A stretch of DNA of 64,000 nt from Gorsachius magnificus (lineage: Eukaryota > Chordata > Aves > Pelecaniformes > Ardeidae), in NCBI GenBank assembly GCA_034008185.1, contig CM067082.1:98761311-98825310 (forward strand), given 5' to 3'. A program made the position numbers and the translations under genes. The notes under the pieces were generated by a model that had not been told where the DNA came from, did no database searches, and saw only the letters and a program-made list of their open reading frames with translations. Positions within the stretch are counted from its first letter, which is position 1. Every line of letters starts with the position of its first letter. This document shows, piece after piece, positions 49,049 to 62,035 of this stretch.

Positions 49049-51592
49049 TGACCAAACAGGCTAGAGAGGGATTTTTAGCGTTCCTGAGATGCTGAAGTGT
49101 TTTATTTTACAGGAAAAGCTGCAGGAACAGCTTCTGTTTACGCCAATGTTCAAGCCTTGCTGCACTTACCTTATCTCATCTGCTTGCTTGACTACTACTT
49201 CTTGCAGGTGGCTACTTGCAGAAGACTAAAGGTCTTTTATCTCTTTAGCTGGCATGTCACTTCTGTTAGCAGCAACCTTTTGACCAAAACCAAACATTTC
49301 ATCTGCTTGGATGCCCCTTCCTACCTGACTGTACATCTGCTCCTTTTTATCCTCTCCATTACTGATTTACTCCGAAGAATAGTCTGGCATGCTCGGGTGA
49401 GTAGCAAGCCAGCAGCTGTAATAAGCAAACAACTTGAAGCCTATTACATCGCTCAAAAAATGTAGACCATGTCTTTTCAGCGTACAGCAGATAGTCATCA
49501 GGGTGATGGCCTGTGACCTTAGCATGGCGTGGAGCTGAACATACATGCTGGGAACTGAAGCAAGAAACCAAGAGGTTTCCAAAAGACCAAAGGAGGGTCA
49601 TGCAACCTGCTGCCATGCCTCCTATGCCTTCCTCCTGTAGCCCAGGAAAGCCCGCCACTCAGCAGAGATGCTCTTGTTTCCTGTGTGGTCTCTGTGCCCA
49701 TCTTGGGGGCCTTCCCCATGGCACCCCACTGCTCTGCTGGAGTCCCTGGTGTTGGAGAAGCTCCACTTCCCAGCAGAGAAACAGCCTTGGTTGTTACAAG
49801 GACAGGGAGACCTGCCCTGCTAAGCACCTGAAGAAGTTTTCATTAGCATGACACTGAATCTGGTGAGGTTTTGTGTATTCCTGTGCAGGTGACTGTGGAC
49901 TTCTCTTACATTTTTCCTCCAGGGACTTTCAGTGACAAAAGCTCAAAACATTTATTGGAAATGGAGCCTTCTCAAGGAAATGCTGTTTTGAATGGAGCCT
50001 GTTTGCTTGGAAAACATTTTGAATGCCAAATGCTGTCTAACTCTAAAAAGGTTTCCTTTCTGCCATTCTTTGATAAGGAATGTAGTTACCATCAGTATCT
50101 GAAATACTATTAACTCCTGAATTAACATTTATTGAAGTGGATGGGGCAGTTCACACATCTCATCTGATTTATTCAGGATCTGTAAAAAAATCAGGCTGGC
50201 TCTAGCTACTGGCTCATCATACTAGTGAGTGCTAGCACTGGTTAATAGCTCCACTCAGGTACCACCTCCTACACTTTCTGGCTCCCCAACCAGATTGCAC
50301 AGAAAAGCAGCTTGGGAGAAGGCTGCTACACACAAGAGGCTCCACCACAAATGAATATACTATCTGTCTTACAGTACCGTGTTCTTTGGGCTGGCAGGAC
50401 GGAGATAAGGTGTTTATTTATGTTCTGCAAAATCATGGAAAGAAAGACAACATCTGACTATTGGTGTCTCAACAATGATATTTTAGGAACCGTAAGTTAA
50501 TAATGCTGGAGTAATAACGATCCAATAACACCATGTGACATTTCCAGTATGACTGGCATTTAGTTTAGTTTTCAACAATTGCTAATCTAAGAGCAACTAT
50601 ATGAAGTCTATTTTGCCTGCAGAGGAAGCCATTTCATTGATCAGAAGACATGTTTGCTGATTTAATACACAGTGATCCAAGCTTTCCAGTTAGGGGGATA
50701 GCAAAAGTTTTAAGATCCCACTTTGGGGTATTTTCCTCAGGTAGCATACAAAGATTTCCTTCTCTTTACTGGAGGTGTATGACAGTAACTCCCTACTTAT
50801 ATGTGGATTTAGAGTGTGTCACATGTGTAGCTCATGATCTTGTACCATCACAGTTGCAACAGGAGATGTCTAGCAACTACTTAAGGTATCCTAGGGCCAG
50901 CTGAAAAGTCACTCAGTGCCCAGCTTGAACTATTCTGTAAAAAGCCCAGCCCACAGAAAGCCACTCAGACTTCAGTGCTTTAAAATATAAACTGATATTT
51001 TACGAGATGCACTTACACATGTTTCAATTTATTTGCAGACAGGGAGCACCAGCTTTAGTGAAACACCCTGGAAACCCCAGGAGCTGTTTTCCCAACCAAG
51101 AGAATTTGAGAAGAGGCGTAATGGTCCTGTGATAAAATTCAGAGCTGTGAGTGACCAAGGAAGCATAATGGGGGCACAGAGGCAATTTATGGTCTTTTTG
51201 CTTGACTACAGCTGGCTATTTGAGCAGCATACCAAACAGCAATGCTCAAGTCTTCCCTCTCACATCCATGCTTTCAGACTGCCAAGCTGTTGGATAGTAT
51301 AGGTGTACAGGCATGCAAGATGCATCAGTGCCAGTTTAAGCTTGCCTTGAGATGATAAACTCAGAACTAACAAAAGAAAAATATCCTTTTCAATGTCGTT
51401 GAGAGGAGATCTGTGGTGCTGTTGGGACTGCTGCCCCCCCGCAGCCAGTCTCACAGCTTTGGGTTAGTCCCAAGAAGGAAAGAAAATGGTCTGAGATACC
51501 CGAAGTCCTCATATCATAAAACCAGCTTCATGCAGGAAGCCACATCCAGCACCCAACTTTGCTGTGCTTACACATGCGACTTGTTGTTATGA

Positions 51593-51607
51593 GCAGTAGA
51601 TGGCACT
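51593..51607 (+). promoter_or_regulatory. CTCF-like motif core, best match in window
   Basis: Gcagtagatggcact fits CCASYAGRKGGCRSY at 14 of 15 positions by my count; only the first base differs. No promoter or CpG island is nearby, which would fit a distal insulator or loop-anchor site. Occupancy is not shown by sequence. Confidence 0.35.
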
Positions 51608-54600
51608 CTTTAGATTAACTTGCTCTAGGTAATTTTTGTATGAGTAGAAACAGGCACATGTACACACACAAATATTTGGTTCTTAGCCAAATTTATAAAC
51701 CAGAAACATCTGTTTATCTGAAATTTTACTTCGGGCACCATAAAAAAAAAGCTAAGAAACAGAGAGTGAGGACAAAGTCTAACCTAGAGTTTCCAGGATT
51801 TTGTGATTGCACTGCGCTATTTCCAATGTTCCCATTCCTCTTTTTAACTCTGTAGTGTAAATAGATGTATGCTCTCTCCATCTTGCCTTCCAACAGCACC
51901 TTTCAAGGCTGCTAAATGACCTACATAGATGAACATCCAGTGCCAACGTGAGAACTAGCCTTTCCCACAGCTTTTCCCCAACATGTTCCCAGTATAATAA
52001 TGGGATGGGATGATAAATTTTCTCCTATCCTTTTCTAAAGTGTTGAAGCACAAACTCACACAAGGACCATCTGTACCAAGCCTGTACTTCTGCTTGGTCT
52101 CTGCTTTCCTGTCTCCGATTTTATCTTCCTTCTCTGGCCTCTCCAGTGAGGTCCATGAAGGCCTTGCTAGTGTGATTTGTTTTGCTCAGGTCCAAGAAAA
52201 CCCCAAAATTCAGCTGTTGCTCTTGGCACTCATACAGGACCTCTGCATTTGTTAGAATTCACACCACAGCTGGGAAAGTAAATCATATGCTGCTTTTGCC
52301 TGGCTTTATTAGGTTTTGTTGTGGTGTTTGGTATTTTTTTATATATTTTAATTTGTGAAATTCTCTTTCAAGGAGCTTTTCTGGATTCACAGCAAGCTGG
52401 AAGGGCTGACATCTCTACCTGTGGGACCTCCTGCCTTTTGACTCTGCTGAGATCCTTGCCGTGCTGAGATGCTTAGCCGATACGCTGTGACAGCTACTAG
52501 TAAATCCAGAGAACAGATGGCCAGCCCAGTTAATTTTCTTCTGTAGCTAAAGTTGTGGAACTTCTCTAGGAACTGCTGCACAGGAATACAGCGATTGAAT
52601 GTTTGTGTGACAGGGTTAAGAAAAACCAACAGCTTGTTGATCCCATAATCTGACACTACGGCAAATCCTTTATGCACATCAGATCACGTTAGTGACACCA
52701 GGATGCCAGCCACATTGTGCCTTTGCTGGGAGGGCAAAGATTGTCACATGAGTTCATAGAATAACTAACTCTGCCTCTGGTTTCATTCACACCTGCACCA
52801 GGGACTTACAGTTGCAAGCTCTCAGAATTGGGTGCTCTGTTGAGTAGCAGGAAATATTCTGGAAGAAAATGATTCATGGTGCTTGTTTAAAAGCAAAAAG
52901 AGTGTGCTTTGAGGCTCTGCTGGCAGTTTGAATCCACTGATTTTAATTTTGCTGTGTGGATAGAATAAAGAGATAAAACAACAGAAAACAAAAGTTGGCC
53001 AGTATGTTTTATACAGCAGGATACTTTTCTCCTTACCAACTCTTGCAGGAGGTGGGAGGGAAGAGGACTTTGCCCCAGATCTTAGTCAGTCAGTGCACAG
53101 AAGAGAATAGTCAGTTGCTGCTAGCATATTCATTTCTGATGGTTATTTGGTTACTGGAAGCTTTTAAAATTTATTTTCAGTTTAGATTTTTTTTTCAAAT
53201 AGCTTAATTAATTATTTTTATGCCAAAATTTATCTTCAGCTTCCAGTAACAAAATGCAATTTCTGACAGAAGTCCAAAATGCCATTGCTGTACAGCTGTA
53301 ATTCTCAAGGGCATCCTCTGCAGCAAATGGAAGTATTAATGGAAGAAGTGAGATGGAGAGAAAAGCTGATAATGTTTATTGAGACTGAGTCCCTAGTGAC
53401 AATATCTATCATTGCCACTCGAAATGCTACTGTTTGGAGGGTATGTGGTGTCCAGTGGCACCAAAAGGTCCTCAGCTGACTCTGGAAATTTTGGCATTTG
53501 CTTTATTCTCCTTGTCCTTTTTCAACCTTTCTTACTGCATGTTGTATCACGCTGAGTGCTCCTCCTGAAAACAGATAATACCTTACACTGCCACCCACAG
53601 CAACCTTTTTACACAGGAAAATGGTTGCCATTACATTCTCCCATCCTCACTGCCCTTAAAAATGAAATGATGCTCACATCTTCAGTGGTACATGAGCTTC
53701 TATCCCTGTCTTGCCTCTGGCCACAAGCTGCTGGCTGTGATGCCTGTGACAAGAGCCACTCTTCTGTCCTCTGCGCTGCCTTCCCTTCTCTCCCCTGTTG
53801 CTGCCTGCCCACCATTGTTAATCACACTTGCGACAGGCCACGTTAACGTCATGGTGCTTTTCCCCCTTCTTTTAGCTTGAATTGTTGCCCATGTCTCCTT
53901 GGTGCACCCAGGATTGAATGGCCTAAAAGCATTTCAGGTCTGTAGGAAAAAGGAAGCTGTAATGGACCTTCACAGAATACTCTTCTTAGGGTGAGGGACA
54001 AAACCATACAAAATTACAGGCAAACGTAAGCATTTAATAATTTCAAAAGAGGAGACTGAAAGTGTGAAAGAAGGTAGGGTTGGAATGCCCCTGTGACCAA
54101 AGCCAAATGGTTTACCTGATTTATGGTTCCCAGGTGAGACTTACTCTTGCCTGATGCAGTCCTGATGACAGAAAAATGATGGGTGCTCCTGGTGTAGAAT
54201 CAAATCATTCATAATTTTTAACCCAAACCTTTTCCCTTAGGTAATTCAGTCCCTGCTGTGACACTGTGAGTGAATTGTGATTGCATGCTTGGTCCTGAAA
54301 TCAATTGTATGAGAAGCAGAAGTGGGGGGGAGGGAAAGTCAATGCAATTTAGTGCGACTTACTGCAATGCATCAGAGTAATTCTTCTTTCTGCCAGCGTG
54401 AAAGAGTCCTTGTGAACTTTACAAATGGCAGAAAACTGGGAAGGTAAAAGGAGAGCAGTCTAGAAATTTGTTCTGGGCTATAACAAAGCACCTTGTTAGG
54501 TCTGAAAGCCCTAACACCAGTCAAAAAATTTGCTTTATTGGGTGCTTGTGAAACCTGCTGCCCTTCTGCCTGTTGCAGACAGGGTGCGGTGCCCTGGCAC

Positions 54601-57600
54601 TGGTTAACCAGTGCTAAACCAGCTCTAGGCTATAGCCTTTACTGCTTTGGGAGGGGATCCAGTTGCACCCTCAGCTGCATGGAGGTGTGTTTGCAGCCAC
54701 TGTAATTCATCAACTGCCAAATGAGTTGTGGGAAGCTAGCAGCTAAAATCTTGATCGTGTTCTCCGAGGCATACCAGCTGTATGGAAAAGCAGTCCTAGA
54801 GAGCTGGCAGCCTCATCAGGGCTAAGTTAAAATCAGCATCAACTGAGTGAGAGAATGTGTCTGCAGGCTGGGCACGCCTTGCATGTCCTGAGCACACCTG
54901 CTCATGCTCCTTTTGATCAACATCGTTATCACTGCACGCCTGCAAACCCTCCTTCTGTGGGCAGCAGGAGATGTCAGCAAGGTTTTGGCCTGTTTGCTCC
55001 TATTCAGTTGCCTGCCTGCAGGGACAGCCCCATTTAAAACTGCCATGGTGCTCCTGCTGTGGCAGGAACCGTGAGTTCATGCCTGATGGTAACTCTCAGG
55101 GCACCTTACTCCTCATGTCCAGGTTTCTACATCATGACACAGAGGTTCACCTTTTTCACAGCTCCCTGAGTGCAGGGGACTACCACAGAGCAGCTCTCAC
55201 ATAACACATTGCTTGGTGTGAAAGCTGGTGCTGGAACAGGGTAGATGGCCAACCACAGCACTGCAAGCACCTGTGTCTTAGTGGACCACCAGAATAATTG
55301 GCAACAAACCAGGAGTGTGCTTTAACCCAAGAAATGCTTGCCTGGGGGAGGAAGCTGGCAGCCAGACTAGGGCATGTGAGGAGGGTTCCATAAACCACGC
55401 TCTCTCCTGCTCTCTCCGTCTGAAGGACTTCTCTTTCACTCTCTTTCAAAAAAAATCTAACTTAGTAAATAAACTTTACAGTTTGAATCCCTGTCCTTTA
55501 ACCCCTCTATCAAAACAGTAGTAAGTATTCCCCCACAAATCCCTTACACACAAAAGTAGCACTTTCACTTCATTTCTTGTGCAGCTAAATAAACATGTGC
55601 AGGCATCTGGAAATGGAGAAAAGCCAGTAACGCTAACCTGCCTACCACATCCCATCATGAAACAACTGAAGGATTTGGAGATTAGCAGGCTTACCCAGCA
55701 CAACTCTGCAAAGGGAAATCCTGTCTCATTGACATCTGAGGCTTAGTGTTCGATAGAATTTAAAATGCAACTTTACCATAGCCCCTATAAATCAAGCCAA
55801 GCAGGTTCCTTGCTTCTACCCTTTCCCTTCACTGTATCCTGCTAAGATACTTAGCAATTTGAAGCTGCTCTATCTATGCAGTTCTTTGCCTCATCTTTGT
55901 GACCAAACTGTCAGTAATGAGAGGGTGCAGGAACCCTTTTTCCAGTTAGTGAAGTTTCCCTTCCTAACACTCCTGGGAAAAAGGTTTCATAAAGACCTGG
56001 CCTCATTACATGAGCAGGCACTGCAAGGATGCATTTTCAGCATTGATGAACTTTGCACCTGTTGGAAGGGAGAGGAGTAACTGAAACTCTTCAGGACCTT
56101 CAGGGTTTTCAACCCTGTCCTCTGAAGACATAAGCTGAGGTATGTTGCCCACAGTTTGGGCACAACCAGTGTTTAATCTGCTGTGTGCTTAAGGATACTA
56201 ACAAAATGGAGCTGTCCAAAAAGCCATGTGTGGTGTGAGGGAGTAGCACAAAGGCTGGTGGGAGAACTGAAGCCATAAGAGTTGCTATCTTTTGCTCTCC
56301 TTTTTGAGCCTATGGGGAGAGCAGCTCTACCAGGAGCTCTGCAGGATTTCGACAAGACCGGTCATCAAGGTGAGGTAAAACCCTTCCCTGGGAAGAGATT
56401 TTTGCAGGAATACATCATGAAACACCACAGAAGTAATTCAAGGTAAACAGGGATGGAGAGGTTTGGAGAGGTCAGGCGCCTCTGGATTTTCTTGATTTAT
56501 ATGGGAGCGGGACCGATAGTTAGCCAGGACTCTGAGGTAGCACTGTCTACAGCTCTTCCTCAATGTGAATACAACTAAGGTGCTTTTCAACCACACAATT
56601 AGGTTTCATTTAAAACCAAACTAGCACAAGGAAACATCTGAAAGCAAAGCAAAGCAAAACAACCTCTCAGCTTTGATGGGTGATTTGGAACAGAAATAAA
56701 GCAGATCTTTCCCTTGCCTGCATTGCCTTCTCAGGCCAGCCCCTTTCCTTCATCCTTGCTCTCAGTTCAACAACTTTCCAGGCCTTCCTGGGTTGCAGCA
56801 AACTTAACAAAGCCTCCTTCAGGGCCTTAGCAAAAATCTTTCTTTTTGCCATCCCTGAAATCTATTTTCTTGCTCTTCCTCCAGGAAGCATCCTGGCCCC
56901 TATCTGTGCTGCCTCTCCCCACTTTGCACCCACCCGGCACCCCAGCAGGTCCCCCTGGGCAGCTCATGCTGCACAGCTGTCAGGGCAGGGGACCTGCCCT
57001 TCTCCCCCAAAAGCTGCAGCTGTTCAGATTGAAGCTGGCAGGGTCAGGCAGCCTGCAGCCATGCTGCTGGGGCCCTGCCTTTAAACAGGGGGATGACAGC
57101 AGTCAGCTCTAAAAGCAAAGCATCTGCCTGTCTCTCATACAAGAAACATGACTATCCATGGGCTCTGAAAGATGAGGAAATCACAGATAAAAAATAATTC
57201 TCTAGTACACATGCAACGTGGGATCAAGTTACAAATCTTGTTAGATGATGACAGGAAGTATTAGTCAGAAGTCAGTTCACACAGGGCTGGAGATTTATCT
57301 GGGTGTTGGGACTATGCAGTTTGTCCTCAGTGTATCATTATAAAATGCAGTGATCTTTACAGAGATGTAATTGGGACTGTGCAGAGCACAAATTAGACTT
57401 GAAAAATTTCTTTTGCATCTCTGCTTTAAGATATGGTGATGTTGTTTCATTAGGAAGCAGAGATAAAGAAAAAAATCCCCCTTCTTGCTCAGTTGCTAGT
57501 TGTTTTCTTAAATTAAGTAGCATAGCAATTCGCTGTTTTGAAATGACGGGAGTTGTGAGGAGATCCCACTTGTTCTGCACAAGCATGTGCTGAGTAGGGA

Positions 57601-60600
57601 TGAAAGAGATGATTAAACATGTGAAAACACCTCTGGCCTGGAAAGTCCTTAAACTGCACATGGTTGACAGCTGAGAGGCTCTTCTGAGGAAGTATCACAA
57701 GTACACTGCGCTATGTACTCATCTTTTTACTGTCACCCCTAGGCATCTGCTTTTGGGCATGACAAAACCAGGCTACAGTGTGAGATGCACCTTTGATCTG
57801 ACCTACCCTGGGCTACATCGCTCAAAGGCTGAAGGCAGCTCCTGAGATTCAATTAATAAAGCAGAGGGCTGTCAAAGACAAGATTCCCTGTCCCCTCAAA
57901 TGCTCCTGCAGATCTTTTTTTCCCTTGCTGAGTTGCAGGGAAGGGCTCTGATAGTGGTGCAGGGGAGGAAGAGTTGCCTGCAATAAGGAGCCAGCTGAGG
58001 TCTTTCACTAGGAAAACCAAAAACCTTGCACAAAGAGGCAGCCAGGCCATTGCGTCAGTGCAAGCACCCAGCCCTTCATGTGAACAGGAGCATAGCATGG
58101 TTTTCTGTCCTGCAGGTAGCACTGGTGTGTCTTCAGTACCCACGGTGTCAGCTAGGCTGTGCACAGAAGGAGAGCTGGCAGGAGTCCTAGTCCATTGCCT
58201 GCCACTGTGTGGGGGGCCAGGCAAGAGGATGCCTGCAGGAGCAGCAGCCTCTAGGATGTCTCTTCCCTTGACAAGTAACCTCATGAGCAATACTAGTCAT
58301 TAGTGAAATGCATGTGGTATGTGTCAGGCAGGGATGGATACACTCCATACAAACAGGACAGATGTGTACAGGGTGTGTGGGGAAAGAGCTGCGCGACTGC
58401 AGATTGGGGCACACCAGCTCTTGCTTGGAAAGGGCCTAATGTCTCTCTCGATCTTTCGCCCATCAAATAAACACCAGTTTGATGTGCAGTGGCAGCATTC
58501 GTCTCAATTCTTACTATTAATTAATTCTATCAAATCCTCTTTTCAAAATCTCCAGCCAGTCAGTGGCACTACCAGCCACTTCTGTTTCCAAACAAAATTG
58601 GATTCAAATTATTCAGAAATACAGATTCACCTCTCCCCTCCCTGGAGCCATTGTACACAGAAATCTGAAGAGCACTCTACATGTCATCCCAGGCACTTAC
58701 ACACAGCCTGTAGAGCTTTTTTTTTGCTAAATGAAGATTTCAAATACTCAAAAGCAACTGTACATGCACACACACAAAAAACCAGTCCTCATCTGGCAAG
58801 GCTCTTTTAATGTTGTACTTTTAACAAACCACAGTACATACTTCAAATAAGGCCTAACAGATTATACTCTTTATAAATTTACAAACAGTTTATTCTCCTT
58901 AAAGAGATCATATTACTTTTATCAGTCTTGTGTATTTCAATGAATTATATGTTTATTCAAGCATAACATAGCAAATGTAGCCATAAATCTGTAGACTAAA
59001 TGTCTATAACAGAGGAATCTCAGATACACTATACTTTCAGATTAGGATTTTTTTTTTTAATATACACATTTTTGTTTAAATAGGGTAACCGTCATATCCT
59101 GGTTATGCTTCCCATGGGAAAATTGTGCTCAAGAAAGAAACCTGTGGACTAGAATAACTGCAAACAGACAAGATCTTGGTTCACCTGCCAGGAAACTGGG
59201 CCAGCTTTGTAGGCACATAACTTGGGGATTGGCTTTCAACCTGGTTTGGAGGGAAGGGGTGAGAGGCTGATTTTCTTTCCTAATAGCTAATGTCCCTGGT
59301 CCTTTCCTGGGTACAGACTGCTCCATGGCAGCAGGAATGAGTTCAATAGGAAAGCACAACGGCATTTCTACCTCTAACCAAGAGCCCAGGTTATTGGGAG
59401 CTGGCTGGCCAGTAGAGATGCATTACTCAGACATGGCATACAAACAGAGTATTTAAAAAAAAAAAAAAAGGAATAAAAGAGGAAGTAAATGACCTGCCTC
59501 AGTAGCAATTTTGACAGTCTTTTGCTACTGTTATGTTTATCAATCTACTTCTGAACCCTCATTCATGTCCTGGTCTCTGCTGACCCCTTTTCCTGCTCAT
59601 GAGGCTATACCCATAGCCCAGCTGTTGCTAGCTTGCTATCTTGCCAAGCAAAGCTAGAGGGATAGGAGCACCTCACTGAACTGTGAAAACCCCAATAGCT
59701 TGCTAAAGAAACTGTGTTTTGAGGCCCTCACACCGATCAACATCATGGGCTGTGCAAGGCAGGTGTTTCTGAAGTGTTACATGGCACCGATGGCTTCAAT
59801 CCATCTCTCAAAGACTGAGAAATAAGTTCCTGCTTGAGCCCAATGTATCCCTGCCAGAGAACCAATGAGGAAAGGAAAAAAAAAAAGACACCAAGACAAA
59901 ACCCAAATCCAAACCATGCAAATTATAGCGGAATAATAAAAATCAAAATCCAAGCCTGTACCCCAAGTCCCCCTTGCAACAGAGACAGCTGGTTGTTTTC
60001 TACAGACTGCAGAACCAGCCACTCCGTAGCTCCTAAATAACAAGAGTTTGGCAATAATTACCATGCACAAAGTAAAGGCCACTTATAAAACATCTCCATA
60101 AAAATATCTATTTATCTCTATATCTGTATTTATATATGTCAGTAAGAAGCTTCAGACTGAGCACAGCCCAAGCACTCCGTAGTATGTGGGGGGAATCTAC
60201 TTAATCCCCATGAAATGAAGCTCTCTTAGTTAAGGTTGGCACCCACTAAGTCAGTACAGATAATTTCCAGCAGGCTTCTGTTAATTACAAATGCAGTAGC
60301 GGGGTTGTCAAGGAGCTGAAGCCTTTCAGGAATATTGTGCCAAATCTTGCCATTGTATCAGAGGAACTCCCTGGACTCGGGCTGCTCAACGCATGGTTCG
60401 GTTCACTAGGACTGCAGATATTTTATGCGACACCTGCCCAGCCCTCTGATGGGTCTCAATGGGAATCAAGTTATACCTTAGCCTTCTTTATTCAAGTGAC
60501 TCTGATCCCATGTCTTAAGTAGTTGGAGCTTCAAAAGATCAGACACACTGCAGGAGTTGCAACGGGGGTTAGTATAATATCTCAGGTACTCCAAATACAA

Positions 60601-61929
60601 AAGCATTTTTTTTCCCTCTCAGATGCTGGTCCAATGAAATTAATAACCAATGTTGAGAATTTTCATGGATGTACTAATAACTGAAATCTGTAAGAGTGCT
60701 GACTTGTTGCCCCTGTTGAGATGGACCTTTAAAACTCTGAGAGACTAAAACCACTAGAGGCTTTTATGCTATTGCTTTTGTGTCCTCCTTTGGTGGACAG
60801 TGGCCTTGTATACCTGCCACAAAAGCACCAGGGAAAGGGATGGCTGAGGGTTAATTCTGACATCTTGTGGTCCTAAGGAAAATAGAACCTGTCTTTTGCT
60901 AGACATTTATTCTACTATTGATATCTCTTGGGAAAATTTGAACTAAGCAAAAGAAAGTGAGTATGCTTAATGGAATGAGGTGCAGCTGCCTCTTTTTCAG
61001 ACTCTTTTTGCTGGACAGTCAAAGTAGCAAGCGTTGCTGGGAAGGAGTGTAAAGATGTCGGTGAAAGGCGATGAATTTATCAGTGAGAAGGAACATGTCT
61101 AAAGTAGAGGAAGAGATGGGAAAAAAACCCCAGAACTGTCAGCCAATTTCTTTCCATGCTGGCCTTGGAGTGGTGGGTAGGGGGTTTGGAAAGAAGGAGA
61201 TGTTACATGTGTACAGAGATCTTACTCCTGTACCAGGAACTGTGTAACAAAAGGGACTCTATGCTGTGTTTCAGGGTGTGCAGCAAAGGGAATTTCTCTT
61301 TGCTACCTCACCCTGTTGCAGTAGTTTATGTTTCAGGGATAAAGGTCTTCTTAGTGCAAGTTACAAGAAAACTCGGCAGACAGACCTTGATTTTATAACA
61401 AATAAATTATAACTAGATGCTGATACTGTGTCCAGTACTTTATGATGGCAAACCATAGATTTATATTTAAACATTTTTTAAGACAAAGCACTACAGGGCT
61501 ATTGGGCCAGCTTGTAGATGATTTACTGGCTGTGCCAAGGTCAGACTCCTCCAGTGACACACAAACCATAAGCGTGAGGATATGCAGTTTAGAGAATAAA
61601 CATTAGCATATGGGGGATGGCTACCTCATCTTTATTCAGCCAAGTTTATTTATCTTACGTACCTTCACATGGGTTTAAAAAAATAATACATAGATGTGGC
61701 TGTTTGCTCCACTGCTAACTAAAGCCATGACTAAATGTAGGAGAGCTGTTAGACTGCAAATTTTCCAGATGATGCTTGCTTCCACTTGCCACAACTCATC
61801 TAAAGTTACTGCTTTCTGGGTGATTCAAGAGTCTGTTGACTTGCTCCAGTGACTCTTTCAGTCTCTCTTAAACAAGAGCCTGTTGATAGCCTATGGCCCT
61901 GAAAATGGAGTCATTGGGGAAAAACATGA

Positions 61930-62035
61930 CTGGACTGGATGCTAGATAATCTCACCTAGGCTCCTTTTCCCACAAAAGGTTGGACCAGAAGGTCTTTCAA
62001 GGTTCCTTCCAACCTGGGCTGTTCTGTGGTCCTGT
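61930..62035 (+). mobile_element. CR1 LINE scrap (3' UTR end)
   Basis: Sense-strand CR1 3' end: aggttggaccagaaggtctt, then aaggttccttccaacctggg and a decayed tail ctgttctgtggtcctgt. The part upstream of 61960 is weakly similar, so the start is uncertain. Confidence 0.82.

Larger units (their letters stand above)
47302..61909. other. Long noncoding stretch, no recognised gene
   Basis: About 14.6 kb without a gene, RNA gene or interspersed repeat I can support. Base composition is less AT-rich in parts (48.5-49.9 kb, 53.5-58.4 kb), where longer chance frames appear (up to 163 aa at 58319-58810). None shows a known domain. Two CTCF-like motifs lie at 49034-49048 and 51593-51607. Confidence 0.5.

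Noticed and set aside
49097..49465. 122-aa plus-strand hydrophobic frame
   Set aside because: Leu/Phe/Tyr-rich stretches arise easily from T-rich DNA. No start context, splice or family evidence.
58319..58810. 163-aa plus-strand frame
   Set aside because: No known domain, low-complexity Ser/His/Gln-rich parts, and antisense frames overlap its start. Consistent with chance.
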